DNA of 64,000 nt from Pseudeuparius sepicola. Lineage: Eukaryota > Arthropoda > Insecta > Coleoptera > Anthribidae. This document shows, in pieces, positions 1-11,807 of the stretch (its first letter is position 1; every line of letters starts with the position of its first letter). Made by a program: the position numbers and the translations under genes. The DNA lies in assembly GCA_963920635.1 (NCBI GenBank), contig OY987307.1, positions 17,065,735-17,129,734 on the forward strand. The letters run 5' to 3'. The notes under the pieces were generated by a model, which was not told where the DNA came from, made no database searches, and was given only the letters and a program-made list of their open reading frames with translations.

Positions 1-120
1 CCAATAACTACTGAATACCCCCCATAACCTATAATAAGTCGCCATTTTTTTTGTCGAGTGGCGCCACCCCAGCCCGTAAACAACAATGAAATATGACGTC
101 ATCCTCGGGTCTCTGTCCAG
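1..120. repeat. Family A TIR element, right-end fragment
   Basis: This matches the right ends of the copies at 22049-22654, 41099-41883 and 45644-47215, sharing the block around GTCGAGTNGCGCCACCCCAG and the CTCGGGTCT run before the terminus. The last bases before the end lack part of the usual terminal repeat (TAATATAGTGTCGGTCCAG is reduced to TGTCCAG). The left part lies outside the window. Confidence 0.7.
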
Positions 121-889
121 GTACTGTACAGTTTTGTTCTGACCCAGTGCTACTCCTTTGTGCACTGCTTACACTATTCTGTTCTGTTTGATTCAGTCCA
201 AGATTTGCTGAGGTCATGGCTCAAATTCACTCCTCTGTTTACTTTGGTCTTCTCTCGAACTAGCAGCTCGGTGCTTCTGTCAGGTATCATGTCATTTTCT
301 CCTCAGATTTTTATCTACCTTTATTTTCGGCTTGAGACTATCCTTCGATAATCTTGAGAACATTGATTGTGTAACTTATTTCAGTTCCTATTTTTTTTAG
401 TTTAATGTGAAGCACCGGGTTTTTGGAAGCATTAACACTTGTTTTCGGCAACGGCGTTTTCTCGTCGTTTTCGGAGCAGGGCATTGGTGCGGAATGGAGC
501 CAAGTAACAGGTGAGTTTTTAAATTATCTTGATAATTTTTTTTGTTAATTACGAATTTAGCTAAAACTCATCTGTTACTTCCTTTTGGCACATTATTTCT
601 TGATTTTGAATGAATTTCACTGCTTTTGTAGCACCTATACATCAAGAAATAATTCTGTAGCTGCCTTTGTCCTCCCAGTCTAGATCGGAATTTTTTATAG
701 TAACGTTGTATCTGGGACGGTGAACCACATGTTTTAGATGCACATATCTAACAGAGACTATTTTTTTGTTTACAATTTTCGTAATATCTTAGATCATTTT
801 TAAATATTTTTAACATAAATTATTATCGTAATTTTTGTATCTTGAGGACCAAGGGGAGCAGCTTCTCTCTTTACAGCTGATTAGCCGTA
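121..889. other. No recognisable feature
   Basis: AT-rich DNA with only short chance open frames. No domain, terminal repeat or tandem repeat was seen. Confidence 0.5.
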
Positions 890-2125
890 TACAGTGTGTC
901 CCAATTTGACACTGGACACCTCATAAATATAATGAAGGGCAAGGAAAACAAATGGTCTCTATTTTTTATTGGTAGTCCCAAGGAAGAGTATCTCATAGGC
1001 GGTGGTATTTGGATGGGGTAATCATTTCATATTTTTTTACGATAAAATGTTACTAAGAAAACTTGTTCGGAATGAAAAACTGAGTTTCAAAATTTCAAAA
1101 GCCTAGGCCTACTTTGATTTTTAGCTTTTTCGCGTTTTTCTATCACTTTTTTCTTAGAAATATGTCCTTTCTGTATGAGGCGCCATTTTGGACCAAATTA
1201 TTATTTTTTAATATATAAATTTCTCGGGCTAATATATTTTTTTAATATGATATTTATAGAAATTTGCTTGAATAATCTTTTTTTAGTCAAATTTATATAT
1301 TACGCATCGCCCAAAAGTATATATTACAGTAAACGCAAAAAAAATATATCAAAACATGATATATTAATTTGATGCGCCAATATATAATAATTTAGGGTAA
1401 CACTGATCGTCACCAGAGGTCGCGCCGCGCATTCCTAAAGTGCACCGGCAACGCTGCAGCAGAAAGTGCAGAAGCCCGAAGTCGAAATATTTTTTTTATA
1501 TGATATCTATTTATAGAAATTTGCGTGAATAATCTTTTTTTAGTCAAATTTATACAGGGTTAACTATCACTTAGTACAAAAATTTTTATGGCAGATAAAG
1601 AAAAATTAGACTTGCTAAAATAAATTTTCAAAAATTTTCTAACATTTGTCTTAAGCCTAAAAAAATTTTTTTTCAAATTGTATTAAACCCCTCAAAAAAC
1701 GCCGCCTATGGACGCCCGCGCGACATGTCTAAAAATTTCGCATATGTCAATAGCGCGGCGTTGCCACGTCTATCAATTTATCCGAGGATTCACCACAAAA
1801 TTTCGATTTCCTTTTAAAAACGATTACTTTCTGAGGAACATGTAGAATGCCTATGAAACACCTACCTTACTGACATTTCCAGGATTGTTTGCACCATTTT
1901 CTGTTTTCTTGCTTTTTTACATTAAAAGTCACACAACACAACATTCACATTTTTTAAATCTGTTGGGGATCTCTTGGTTTCCCTCTGCTATTCCTTTTGT
2001 TTGAAGCGAGGTACTCAGCCTGACGACCACGACGAGGTAGATCCCCTCCGCCAGGAAAACCCCGAAGGGTAACCGAAAAATCACAACTGCACTAGCACAC
2101 ATTGCACAAATGCACATGCAAAGCA

Positions 2126-3443
2126 CTACAGTAGCTGTTCAAAGAGGCCGCCGTTAACTTCGATGCACAAATTCACTCGGTTAACTAAAGAAGTCCGGAT
2201 ACGTGCAAAAAGTCCATGATTATTCCGGATTTGAACAGCTGCACCTTCAATTCGTTCACGTAACTGCTGCTCGTTGTCGATTTCCTGCTCGTACACAATC
2301 GCCTTCATGAATCCCCAAATACAAAAATCCATTGGATTCAAGTCTGGTGATCGCGGCGGCCATGCAATGGGCCCTCCTCTTCCGATCCAACGGTTGGGGC
2401 ATTGGTCGTCTAAAAGTGCACGAACAGGTCTCGCAAAATGGGCTGGTGCACCATCGTGCATAAACCACATGTCATGCAGTACTTGTAGTGGCAAATTATC
2501 AAACAAAACATTTGTCAGAAAATACAAGTATCGTTCAGCGTTTAAATTTTCCGGTAGAATGTATGGTCCAATTAATCGATCTCCATAAACTCCAGCCCAA
2601 ACATTGATGGAAAACCGACGTTGGAAATTAAACCGCCGAACAGCATGTGGGTTCTCATCGGACCAAATATGGCTGTTGTGTCTAAAAAAAAAAACAAAAA
2701 TTAGAAATATTCACAATTTTGGCGAAGGCGTTAGGATTGACATAGCCAATTTTATAATAAATAAAAAAGATAATATGGAGGAGAGAAAGCTATAAGTAAG
2801 TAAAAATTTACATACATGTTTAAAACCCCAGCACGTGTGAAGCAGCATTCGTCTGTCCAAAGAATGTTGAAAACAAAGTTTGGGTCTTGGGCGATTCGAT
2901 CACGTAGCCAAGTGCAGTAGGTCATTCTCACCGGAAAATCATTTGCTTCTAATGCTTGGACCTTTTGTATGTGATAAGGGTGAAGGCCGTTTTCCCTTAG
3001 AATCCTCCATGCCTGTAAATAATTGTATTGTTACATTTTAAATTTTATGTAGGTATTAGGTGCAAGCAAAGACAATCCCATCACATGGGATAGTCTTTGG
3101 TAGAAGTCAGTTTTATTGGTTTTATTTTACTTGCCTTGTTCTGAGATATTCCCAATCTCCTTGCAATAGCTGTAGTGCTTATGGAAGGTTGCTCTTCCAC
3201 CAAATCAAGCACTGACTCAACATCGTCCATGTTCATTTGCCCTCCAGGCCCACCCCTTCGAGCTTGCAAAACACCAGTGTTTCGCATACGTTGTACAATG
3301 TTCACGAAAGTACGTGGGTTAGGCATATTTGCCCTGTTAGGAAAACGAATACGGTATTCTGCTGCAGCTCGATGTGCACTTTCATCGCATCTCCCGTACA
3401 TTATAACCATGTCCGTTAACTCGGCGTTCGAATACTCCGGCAT
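2126..3443 (-). CDS. Mariner-type DD41D transposase, three exons, 353 aa
   Basis: Cuts and rejoins its own transposon at TA sites in the nucleus. Exons run 3443-3135, 3012-2816 and 2681-2126. The start is the ATG opening MPEYSNAELTD; a GTG two codons upstream is ignored. Residues about 1-105 form the helix-turn-helix region known as DUF4817, ending LGISQNKAWRIL. The DDE/D catalytic core has D157 (LWTDECCFT), D245 (MHDGAPAHFA) and D287 (SPDLNPMDF), with 41 residues between the last two. Intron 2 (2815-2682) is GT-AG. Intron 1 (3134-3013) opens GCAAGT and ends ACAG, a GC-AG intron; the GT three bases on would throw the frame. No stop or frameshift was seen. Length is normal for the superfamily. 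Whether it is expressed is unknown, since a foldback lies about 110 bp upstream. Confidence 0.85.
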
Positions 3444-3550
3444 TTTCACAAAGACGCTGAACGATTTGCCGCGAAAATCAAGACAAAACTGGGAAATAAC
3501 GCCATGTTACATTCGCAAATGCCCTCCGTCGGCTACTAGCCAAACTTGAA

Positions 3551-4532
3551 AAGGTTTGTTCCAACAGGGCCAATAACCGTGCTCAAGCACGTTCAGCGCA
3601 TGCGCACTACCCCGCTGGCTGTTCCAACTGAATTATGTACCTACCGACACGGGACGATACACGCACTGTTCCAGCCGATTTATGGATCATTTGTGTATCG
3701 TCCTTGTACGATAAAAACGGTGCCTGGTCTAAAGCAATAACCGCGTTGTACTGACATGCGCAATGTAGTCATGTGACAGAGATAAACAATAACCTCATAT
3801 TTTTGTTTTTACGTAGATGGTTTTAAATCGATGGCTGGGATCGTGTTTTTTATTTCTTGTTGGTTTTTGGCTTGTTGGGTAGGGCGGGGAATCGTTGAAC
3901 AATAATTTTTTAGAGTGAAGAGTGAGGTTAGCCCACCGAACATTCGGTTAGCCACATATTAAACACGCAGGTTAGGTGCGGTCGCAAAACGTGATTTGGT
4001 CGATTTGATTCACAATCCGTTCCATCTGAAATTTTCTTTGGGATCGCACATGAACGGTGCAAAACTAGCGCATGCGTTCTTTAAGGGTTATCATCTAGTT
4101 CATGTACAGTTCTGTGACGGTACGTAAATTCGAGTTGGAACAAATGATCCCAAAGAAAATTTCAGATGGAACGGAAAAATTGTTCAACGATTCCCCGCCC
4201 TACCCAACAAGCCAAAAACCAACAAGAAATAAAAAACACGATCCCAGCCATCGATTTAAACCTATCTACGTAAAAACAAAAATATGATGTTAATGTTTAT
4301 CTCTGTCACACGACCATACACTGCGCATGTCAGTACACGCGGTTATTGCTTTAGACCAGGCACCGTTTTTATCGTACAAGGACGATACACAAATGATCCA
4401 TAAATCGGCTGGAACAGTGCGTGTATCGTCCCGTGTCGGTAGGTACATAATTCAGTTGGAACAGCCAGTGGGGTAGTGCGCATGCGCTGAACGTGCTTGA
4501 GCACGGTTATTGGCCCTGTTGGAACAAACCTT
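3551..4532. mobile_element. Foldback element nested in the mariner transposon
   Basis: Ends AAGGTTTGTTCCAACAGGGC and its inverse. Near-identical inverted arms run 3551-3912 and about 4176-4532, with an inner extension (4016-4044 against 4146-4175). The two arms encode the same spurious open frame (starting RFVPTGPITVLKH), as expected of a palindrome rather than a gene. No direct target duplication was identified. It lies in the 5' flank of the transposase gene. Confidence 0.75.
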
Positions 4533-5311
4533 GTATGTACAGTTAGTTGCCTAGCTAGGAAGTTATGAAATGACGAACGGGGCAACGCGGAGCAGTCGAA
4601 AAAACGTTTCATAGACTCGACCGGGCCGATACGTCGCTTAATTCATACCGCCGAGGCTTCAGAACAATAAATCCTTTATCTATGCTTCAGAAGAGGTTAG
4701 ATGGTGGACAAGAATTCATCAGAGGAGCTCCGGGGGTATTAAGGGAGACGGCTTGTGGTGTCGCGGTAATGAGCTTTCCGCGAGAGTAGGAACCGGTCCG
4801 GATACGAGCTAAGGTAAGGGGAATCTAATAGCGCTGCATCTGTACAGATTCAAATCGATTGTTATTTATGTATTTTTTAAATTTGTTTGAGTAAAAAGGT
4901 ATTTTCACCGTTCCTAAATCAACGGCAACACCGCGGAAAATCACTTCAGCTGTCAGTACCTTCAGAAGCCAAATTGGATGACGTCATTAAAGGCGGGGAT
5001 TTACAGGGAAAATAGGGGTCTTTACCCGTTTTTTTAAAGATCGTAAAAAAAATCTAAAAATATTTTTCTATGTTTTCTTAAGCCACCCTGCGCACGTGGT
5101 AAAAATTTTTGTACTAAGTCATAGTTAACCCTGTATATTACACATCGCCCAAAAGTATATATTACAGTAAACGCAAAAAAATATATCAAAACACGATATA
5201 TTAATTTGGTGCGCCAATATATAATAATTTAGGGTACCACCGGTCGTCACCAGAGGTCGCGCCGCGCATCCCTAAAGTGCACCTGGTAACGCTGCAGCAG
5301 AAACCCCAGAA

Positions 5312-5918
5312 TGGTGTAAAATCAGAGACTCTTTAAAATAAAAAGAGTCCCTGTGTAAAACCCACCCCCGATTTTCTTGAAATTTTGGCTAGATAGGTTC
5401 CTATCCCCTATTTTCGCCCGACGTTACACCATTGGAAAAGATTACCACTTCTTTTTTCATACGGCAGCGCGCATCGCTGCCGACTGCCACAATATGATGC
5501 GAATGTCCCCTTCTTTTTTCATACGGCAGTGCTTATCCCCCAAAAAGGAGGTAATACACTCCTTATTGCAAAGATGCTTTAGAAAAATGCACTTCCGACG
5601 GCTTCCGACGTAGACGTAGGTATCAAATGTTTACTTCGGCTTCGGACGTGCACGGAGTTAAATGTACGTCCAAAGAAGTCACGTGACTCAATCCACCAAT
5701 GAGAGTGCAAGACGTATACCGACTTTTATATACGTCGGACGTATAAATAGCCACTTCCTACAACAAAACGAAGGCGAAACGAAAACGATCATGCGGGCGG
5801 GAAACTAATATGTAAGATGATTGTGGGGTTATACACCACAAAACATCAAATCCCAAACCTGACACAGAAAAAGAACATCCAGTACGTCGGTAATCATAAT
5901 CACTTCGGCTTCGGGCTT
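5312..5918. other. Unique spacer of foldback family C
   Basis: Lies between the two pairs of inverted subrepeats. It is less AT-rich than its surroundings and contains two copies of CTTCTTTTTTCATACGGCAG at about 5450-5469 and 5510-5529. No convincing coding frame was found. Confidence 0.5.
5742..5750 (+). promoter_or_regulatory. Candidate TATA box in the family C spacer
   Basis: TATAAATAG follows the inverted CGTC/GACG-rich stretch ATATACGTCGGACG. The context, GC-rich upstream with an A-rich start region about 25-30 bp downstream, would suit an RNA polymerase II core promoter reading rightwards. No transcript or open frame follows, so this is a sequence match only. Confidence 0.3.
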
Positions 5919-6886
5919 CTGCGCTTTCTGCTGCAGCCTGCAGCGCTACCGGTGCACTTTAGGGATGCGCGGCGCGACCTCTGGTGACGACCAGTGGTAC
6001 CCTAAATTATTATATATTGGCGCACCAAATTAATATATCGTGTTTTGATATATTTTTTGCGTTTACTGTAATATATACTTTTGGGCGATGCGTAATATAT
6101 AAATTTGACTAAAAAAGATTATTCACGCAAATTTCTATAAATATCATGTAAAAAAAATATTTCGACTTCGGGCTTCTGCCCTTTCAGCTGCAGCGTTGCC
6201 GGTGCACTTTAGAGATGCGCGGCGCGACCTCTGGTGACGACCAGTGGTACCCTAAATTATTATATATTGGCGCACCAAATTAATATGTCGTGTTTTGATA
6301 TATTTTTTTGCGTTTAGTGTAATATATACTTTTGGGCGATGCGTAATATATAAATTTGACTAAAAAAAGATTATTCACGCAAATTCCTATAAATATCATA
6401 TTAAAAAAATATATTAGCGCGAGAAATTTATATATTCAAAAATAATAATTTAGTCCGAAATGGCGCCTCATATTTCTGGAGCTTTCACGTAAAATAATGT
6501 TAAGAAAACTGGTTCATCGTGAAAAAATAAAATTTTGACGTGAGAGCTCCAGAAAGGACACTTCTCTAAGAAAAAAGTGGGAGATAAATCTAAAAATCAA
6601 AGTAGGCCTAGACTTTTGAAATTTTGCGAATCCACTCAGTTTTTTATTCTGAACAAGTTTTCTTTATAACATTTTGTTGTAAAAAATCCCTAATAAGGTT
6701 TCTTGAAGATTTGCTATTTCAAAAAATCAGAGCAGGCCATGAAATATTACCCCATCCAAATACCACCGCCTATGATATACCTACTCTCCCTTGGGACTAC
6801 CAATAAAAAAATAGAGACCATTTGTTTTCCCTGCCCTTCATATTTATATTTCTGAGGTGTCCACTATCAAATTGGGACACACGGTA

Positions 6887-7395
6887 TTTTTAACTTCTAT
6901 TTTTGTAAATTTAAGTCATCATGAGGAAATCGCGATCTCATATTTGAAACTTGGTAATGTTCGGTAGTGGTTTAAAACTTTAAAATTATTTTTGATTTTT
7001 TTACTTGCATGTAGTCAAGTTATATTTTGTAATTCATATAATGTCCGAAGGGGTAACTACTATAATTCTGGGTTCATTAATTTTGTGGATCTAATTAGCA
7101 CCATTTCGGTGATTTTTTTCTAAACATAAGTCTATTATTACAAAATATTAAGACACTGTTATTGTTCTTTTAATTTTTTATTGTAACAAACAGTCGTAAG
7201 TTGCACCTGAAACACCTACCAAGTGCGACACGTTTTAGCACGTTGCGATGCACGTTTTAGTACGTTGCAGTAGCAGCAGACTTGGCAAAACCCTGAGCTG
7301 TCAACATCGTACGCCACCTACGCAGCTGTCAAACTGTCAAACTTGATGGCAGGTTCACTTGTGACGTGATCGGAGGCTGTGTCGAAGACTTCTAC
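6887..7395. other. No recognisable feature
   Basis: AT-rich DNA. A short imperfect duplication (CACGTTTTAGCACGTT, then CACGTTTTAGTACGTT) occurs near 7226-7266. Nothing else was seen. Confidence 0.4.
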
Positions 7396-7660
7396 CCTTG
7401 TTTATGGATACTGTAGTTAGCCAATGTCTGACACTGACGTAAGGACATGACATAAATACAGTAGATACCTACAGAGGACAGGTCTTGCAATAAATAAAGT
7501 TGTCCAGCTGTTTTATTGTTAGATTTTAATAGTAGAAAATTAGTAGGCAATGATTGGGCCACTTTAATTTTTGGCGCCATCTGTTGCTTGTATCCAATAT
7601 TGCTCTCGTATCCTTATGACTCTGTCTCACATTGGCGAACTAGGGATTCCATAAACAAGG
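7396..7660. repeat. Short TIR element, possible hAT-type MITE
   Basis: Inverted ends CCTTGTTTATGGA / TCCATAAACAAGG, with pairing extending about 50 bp inward through GTTAGCCAATGT and ACATTGGCGAAC. Flanks CTTCTAC (7389-7395) and CTTCTCC (7661-7667) may be a worn target duplication. It has no coding capacity. Confidence 0.5.
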
Positions 7661-9177
7661 CTTCTCCCTCAGTCGAGAGCGGTCAGCTACTCCTGAGTGT
7701 CGTTAAACTTTCACGTAAGATGTTTCCCATCAAAAGTGTTCAATTTTTAAGATCATACGAACATAACTTTTCGAATCTTGGATTTATTGGACTTTAGGTG
7801 TCAAGTTGATTTGGATTTCGTTTGTTATCTTTCCACTTCAAGGTTTATTCGAACTTAACCTTGTAATTTATTTTCATTAAACTTGTAAATTTTCCTCACA
7901 TTGTCAATTATAAATTTTGGTAGTATTAACCAAGTTTATTGTAAACTTTATTTTTTTTTGTTCAAATTCTCATTTTGTAAATAAACAACCATTGTAAATA
8001 GTTTAAACGTGTGTTTTAATCCTTTGTGTCAATATTCGAGTCATATAACCAGTTTCGATTGGCTGGGCCGAAGCTGTGGTTATACCTTTTTAACCAAGAC
8101 GAATGATATACTTTATTTCAGACATTCGCTGCTTACACTTTCAGACTGACATGCTGAAGTGGATTCATATTGCGAAGAGAACCTGGAAAACTTGTGCACT
8201 TAAAACTTTCCCGAGTTAAGTATACTTGCCCCGCAAACGAAAAATCCGAAAGATTCGTAGACGTTAAAGTGGATGCATCCAGTTTAATCCAAGAAGAAAT
8301 TAAAGTTTCCCGATTACGTGGCGTCGATTCCACTATTACTACGTGACATATTCCAACCTTAACGATGTCTCCAATAATTTACCGAAGAAGTTTAAAGCTC
8401 TTTCCGGTATTTAGGCTAATTAGGGAACTTAGGATGAGGCTCCTTCCTGCGAAGCTCGTTACTGACTCTGTCCAGTAAGTGAACCCCTTCTACTATGCGA
8501 TTACGCATTACCTCTCCCATCTTGTTTACGCTAAAGGGCTAGATACGACATCTGCTATTATAGGAAGGGGAAGGTCGTCATTATAGCGATAAGTGCCAAC
8601 AAAAAGGGAGGGCAAGAAATGTCGAATCTTACTAGAGTTTTGAATTAGTCAATTATACACGAAATAGTAATAATTACACTAATGGCTATATCCTGCGAAA
8701 AAATATTGCACATGAGCAGCGACGTAGGACGTAGAGGAGAGGTAACAGAAAAAATTGTCAGTTTGCTGTGAATACGCGGAACCCCACTGGCGTTCCTTAT
8801 TCTTATATTTGCCATAGTTCACAGTTTCATTTAGGAGCAATTTAAAAGCATTATTGCTTGCCTCTTCGTGGAACCACTGAATATAATCAATGGTGGAACG
8901 TAACAAACCCTATACCTTTCAATGATTTTGTGCGCTTGGATGCGCAGAGTTTTCCTGTACCTAACTGCTCATATATGATCACCAGGCGCTACGACACTGC
9001 GTGTAGCCCACAAGACGACCGCCTGCAGTTTCTTATTATCCTTGCAATATACTGTTTCTCTTAGCTCAATAATAATGCAAGGTACCTAATAAAGTGTCGA
9101 ATCCTATGTCACATAGATTGTCAGAACCATTGTTGAAAATTCCGCACGCTGTTCCAAATATTTTGCATAATATTTTA
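7661..9177. other. Mostly featureless; one weak open stretch
   Basis: About 8154-8345 (+) is open for some 60 codons (SGFILRREPGKLVHLKLSRV and onward, ending TITT-stop) just after an acceptor-like CTTTCAG. I recognise no family. Otherwise nothing was seen. Confidence 0.3.
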
Positions 9178-9179
9178 TA

Positions 9180-10347
9180 CAGGGTGTCCCGTTAACAAAG
9201 GTCCATACAGCAACTGCACATATTTGGGGCCAAAATATGACGATTGAGGCTAATATGCCTTATAGAAATGTTGTTTGTTTAGGAGATACAGGGCGTTGAA
9301 GTTCATTTTTTTAAATTGAATTATGGCTACATCTGCCAAAATAATGAAGCTGCTGAACTGAAATTTGGCACTGCTGTGTTTTTGGGGACGGAGAATAAGC
9401 TAAAAATATCAATTTTGCTGTATCTCGCAGAGGGCGCCACTTGTGCTGTTTTTGGATCGTGTTTTTACTCCTAACTTTTTTTAGGTTACCTTTTTGATGT
9501 TGCAGGTCCATCATTTTAAGGCATCTTTTCATTCTGCAACAAAAAGGTACTCTTGTTTCATAACGAAAAAATCAACCGTTTGCCTTGAAATTGCCAAAAC
9601 GTGCCCCAAAACACCTGTTGACTTCAATATTCGAAACATAAAATTTTCACCTACAGCTTTCAAATGTTACAAATCGACTGTACATTCAAAATGAAGAAAA
9701 AAATGCTAGATGGGCATTGGTCGAAACACCATTCGTTTTCTTGAAATAGAGTGTCCAAATTTTGCCAAGTTTCAAGCCGTTCCATTTTGAAAACAAAACA
9801 TTTTTGGTACATTGTTCATAGCAATTTTTTTCTCACTTTAAATGGTACGGTGAATCTGTAACATTTGAAAGTACCAGGTAAAAATTTTATTTTTCGAATG
9901 TTGAAGTTAACAGGTGTTTCGGGGCACATTTTGCCAATTTCAACGCACACGGTTGATTTCATCGTTATGAAACAAGAGTACCTTTTTGTTACAGAATGAA
10001 AAGATGCTCTAAAGTTATGGCCCTGAAAGACCAAAAAGATAACCTCAAAAGAGTTAGGAGTAAAAACACGATCCAAAAACAGCGCAAGTGGCGCCCTCTG
10101 CGAGATACAGCAAAATTGATATTTTTAGCTTATTCTCCATCCCAAAAAACACAGCAGTACCAAATTTCAGTTCAGCAGCTTCATTATTTTGGGAGATGTA
10201 GCCATAATTCAATTTCAAAAAATGAACTTCAACGCCCTGTATCTCTTAAACAAACAACATTTCTATAAGGTATATTGCCTCAATGGTCATATTTTGGCCC
10301 CAAATATGTGCAGTTGCTCTATGGACCATTATTAACGGGACACCCTA
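9180..10347. mobile_element. Palindromic TA element (CAGGGTGTCCCG), 1.17 kb
   Basis: Flanked by TA at 9178-9179 and 10348-10349. Both arms, each about 530 bp, match almost throughout in inverse orientation around a centre near 9765. A second CAGGGCG motif lies 109 bp inside the left end (9289) and 108 bp inside the right end (10239). The last base of the right end has changed (CCCTA instead of CCCTG). Open frames in the arms mirror each other and are not genes. Non-autonomous Tc1/mariner-type foldback. Confidence 0.85.
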
Positions 10348-10349
10348 TA

Positions 10350-11807
10350 TAAAAACTAATAGGTAATTAAATTAAAATACCTATATCTCAAATTAGTATC
10401 GAGTCTTAAGAATTGTATGAAATCACAATTTATCTGTTTTAATTTGTTTTCGCTCCAAAATTAAAGCTTAAAAGTTGATGTAGCGGGATTATTTGGGGAT
10501 GGTTTAAACAATGCTTCTGACTATCTACAGTGTGTCTAGTTTTTCATGTTGACACCCTGAAAATCTAAGTAGGCTGGCCACTAAATCCTGGCCTATTTAA
10601 TATCTGACACCACAGCGTTAATCAGGACACACCAAAATCCCCACATACCAAATTTGAACAAAAAATATAGAGGGAATTCCGTTCAGCAGAGTGCAAAATT
10701 TGAGTAAAATAGGAAATTTAAAGGCATCTGGCGAGTCAAGTGTGCCATGGAATTACTTCAAAAAAAGTTGGATGGTTAACAGCACCACATAGAATGTTGG
10801 TGTGCAAAGACTCAATAGGGTATTAAAATATGCTGAATTTTTATGAAACCTTATACGGGTCAAAAATGCTCTTATCTAGAATTATCGAAAAGTATTAATA
10901 AAAACAAATTTCATTTCACATTTCACATTTCAAAAAATCCTATTATAGATTTTTTTAGAGAAAAACTTACTGCAGATTCTTGTTTATGTTTTAGAATTTT
11001 CTTCTTTTCTTGTAGATTTGCAATGAATTTTTTTACAAATTCAGTAACTTCCTTTCCAATGATATTTAAAAAAGTCAGAAAAAATCGGTTAATATATGGA
11101 TCAGTAGAGTAATATCGATTATCAGCGGGTAATATCTACCAAACAGAAAATGATATTAACTTTAATGTTCAGTATTTTCGTATATTTTTTCTTCACAACC
11201 GACAATATAAAATAAAATGCTGCGGGTAATATCAATCATGCTGCAGTAATAACATGTGGATCGATCTGATCGACATTACCCCAGAGCCAACTCATAACTT
11301 AAAAATTAAACATATCGGAAAAACATGAAATCAAAAAGCATAATTTAAAGCCATATCGACCTAGTTGACTAATATCAACTTAAGGATGAAAATGTATAGA
11401 TTACTATCACTGCTCTTATCAATGAGAGTAGAAAAATTATAAGGGATCTACCGATTTTCAATATTGTACAATCAAGTCAACACGAACAGTGGAATCGCCG
11501 AATTCAACAGTTGATATTCCTCCAAGTTCCTTTCATTGACAATTAAAAAAAAACAATTTTCCCAACTATGAAGTCCTGTAGAAATGTTATTTGGCGATGT
11601 AAATTCATAAAATTTCGGTTTCAGGGGCTGCTTTTTAAAGCTAGTTGACAGAATTTCGACCAAAAAATCGTTAATAGCATTTTCAAAATATAGCATTGAA
11701 ATAGTATATTTCATTACGAGTCTGGAAATAAAGATTTTTCCGTACGCGCGAGACAAATTCATGCAAGCACGGAAAAATCTATTTCTGGACGTGTAATGAA
11801 CGATATT
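10350..11807. other. No convincing gene
   Basis: A 96-codon open frame on the minus strand (11472-11762, starting MNLSRAYGKIF) has no recognisable domain, and I do not call it. A short inverted pair AGATTTTTCCGT / ACGGAAAAATCT lies at about 11728-11781. The rest is plain AT-rich DNA. Confidence 0.4.

Larger units (their letters stand above)
1555..5133 (-). mobile_element. Tc1/mariner-superfamily transposon, about 3.6 kb
   Basis: Terminal inverted repeats of 34 bp with one mismatch lie at 1555-1588 and 5100-5133; the left starts CAGGGTTAACTATCACTTAG. The target duplication is TA (1553-1554, 5134-5135). The target was a family C subrepeat: the sister subrepeat at about 1278-1310 carries the uninterrupted sequence across the same TA. 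The transposase reads leftwards (2126-3443). A foldback element (3551-4532) sits between the transposase start and the right end and enlarges the transposon. 1589-2125 and 4533-5099 are non-coding body. Confidence 0.9.
1174..6472. mobile_element. Family C foldback element with tandem-repeat arms
   Basis: Begins TATGAGGCGCCATTTTGGAC and ends with the inverse (GGCGCCTCATA), inside the centre of family B and flanked by the direct 6-mer TTTCTG (1168-1173, 6473-6478). Each arm holds two tandem copies of a subrepeat of about 260 bp (about 1240-1500 and 1498-1554 plus 5136-5311 on the left; about 5920-6140 and 6150-6420 inverted on the right). The subrepeat includes a GCGCC-AATATATAATAATTTAGGG stretch and a GC-rich GGTCGCGCCGCGCAT stretch. 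Arms of tandem subrepeats around a unique spacer is the architecture of Drosophila FB elements, although the sequence is unlike FB. Confidence 0.7.
892..6884. mobile_element. Family B palindromic TA element, split by insertions
   Basis: Arms lie at 892-1173 and 6473-6884. The ends are inverted copies (CAGTGTGTCCCAATTTGA on the left, CCGTGTGTCCCAATTTGA read inward from the right), flanked by TA at 890-891 and 6885-6886. A shorter uninterrupted copy at 18014-18586 shows that the two arms normally meet in a short centre, so nearly all DNA between 1174 and 6472 was inserted later. It has no coding capacity of its own and resembles a non-autonomous Tc1/mariner-type foldback MITE. Confidence 0.75.

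Noticed and set aside
3175..3549. 124-codon plus-strand frame
   Set aside because: Antisense shadow of transposase exon 1.
3546..4612. Two matching frames (RFVPTGPITVLKH...) on opposite strands
   Set aside because: Both lie in the arms of a palindrome and mirror each other; no domain.
8154..8345. Open stretch after a CTTTCAG acceptor-like site
   Set aside because: Coding-like in places, but no family recognised and no donor or partner exon; left as a note only.
9311..10268. Four frames of 66-90 codons in the 9-10 kb element
   Set aside because: Mirror-image frames created by the inverted arms.
11472..11762. 96-codon minus-strand frame
   Set aside because: No recognisable motif, AT-driven composition and no neighbouring exon.
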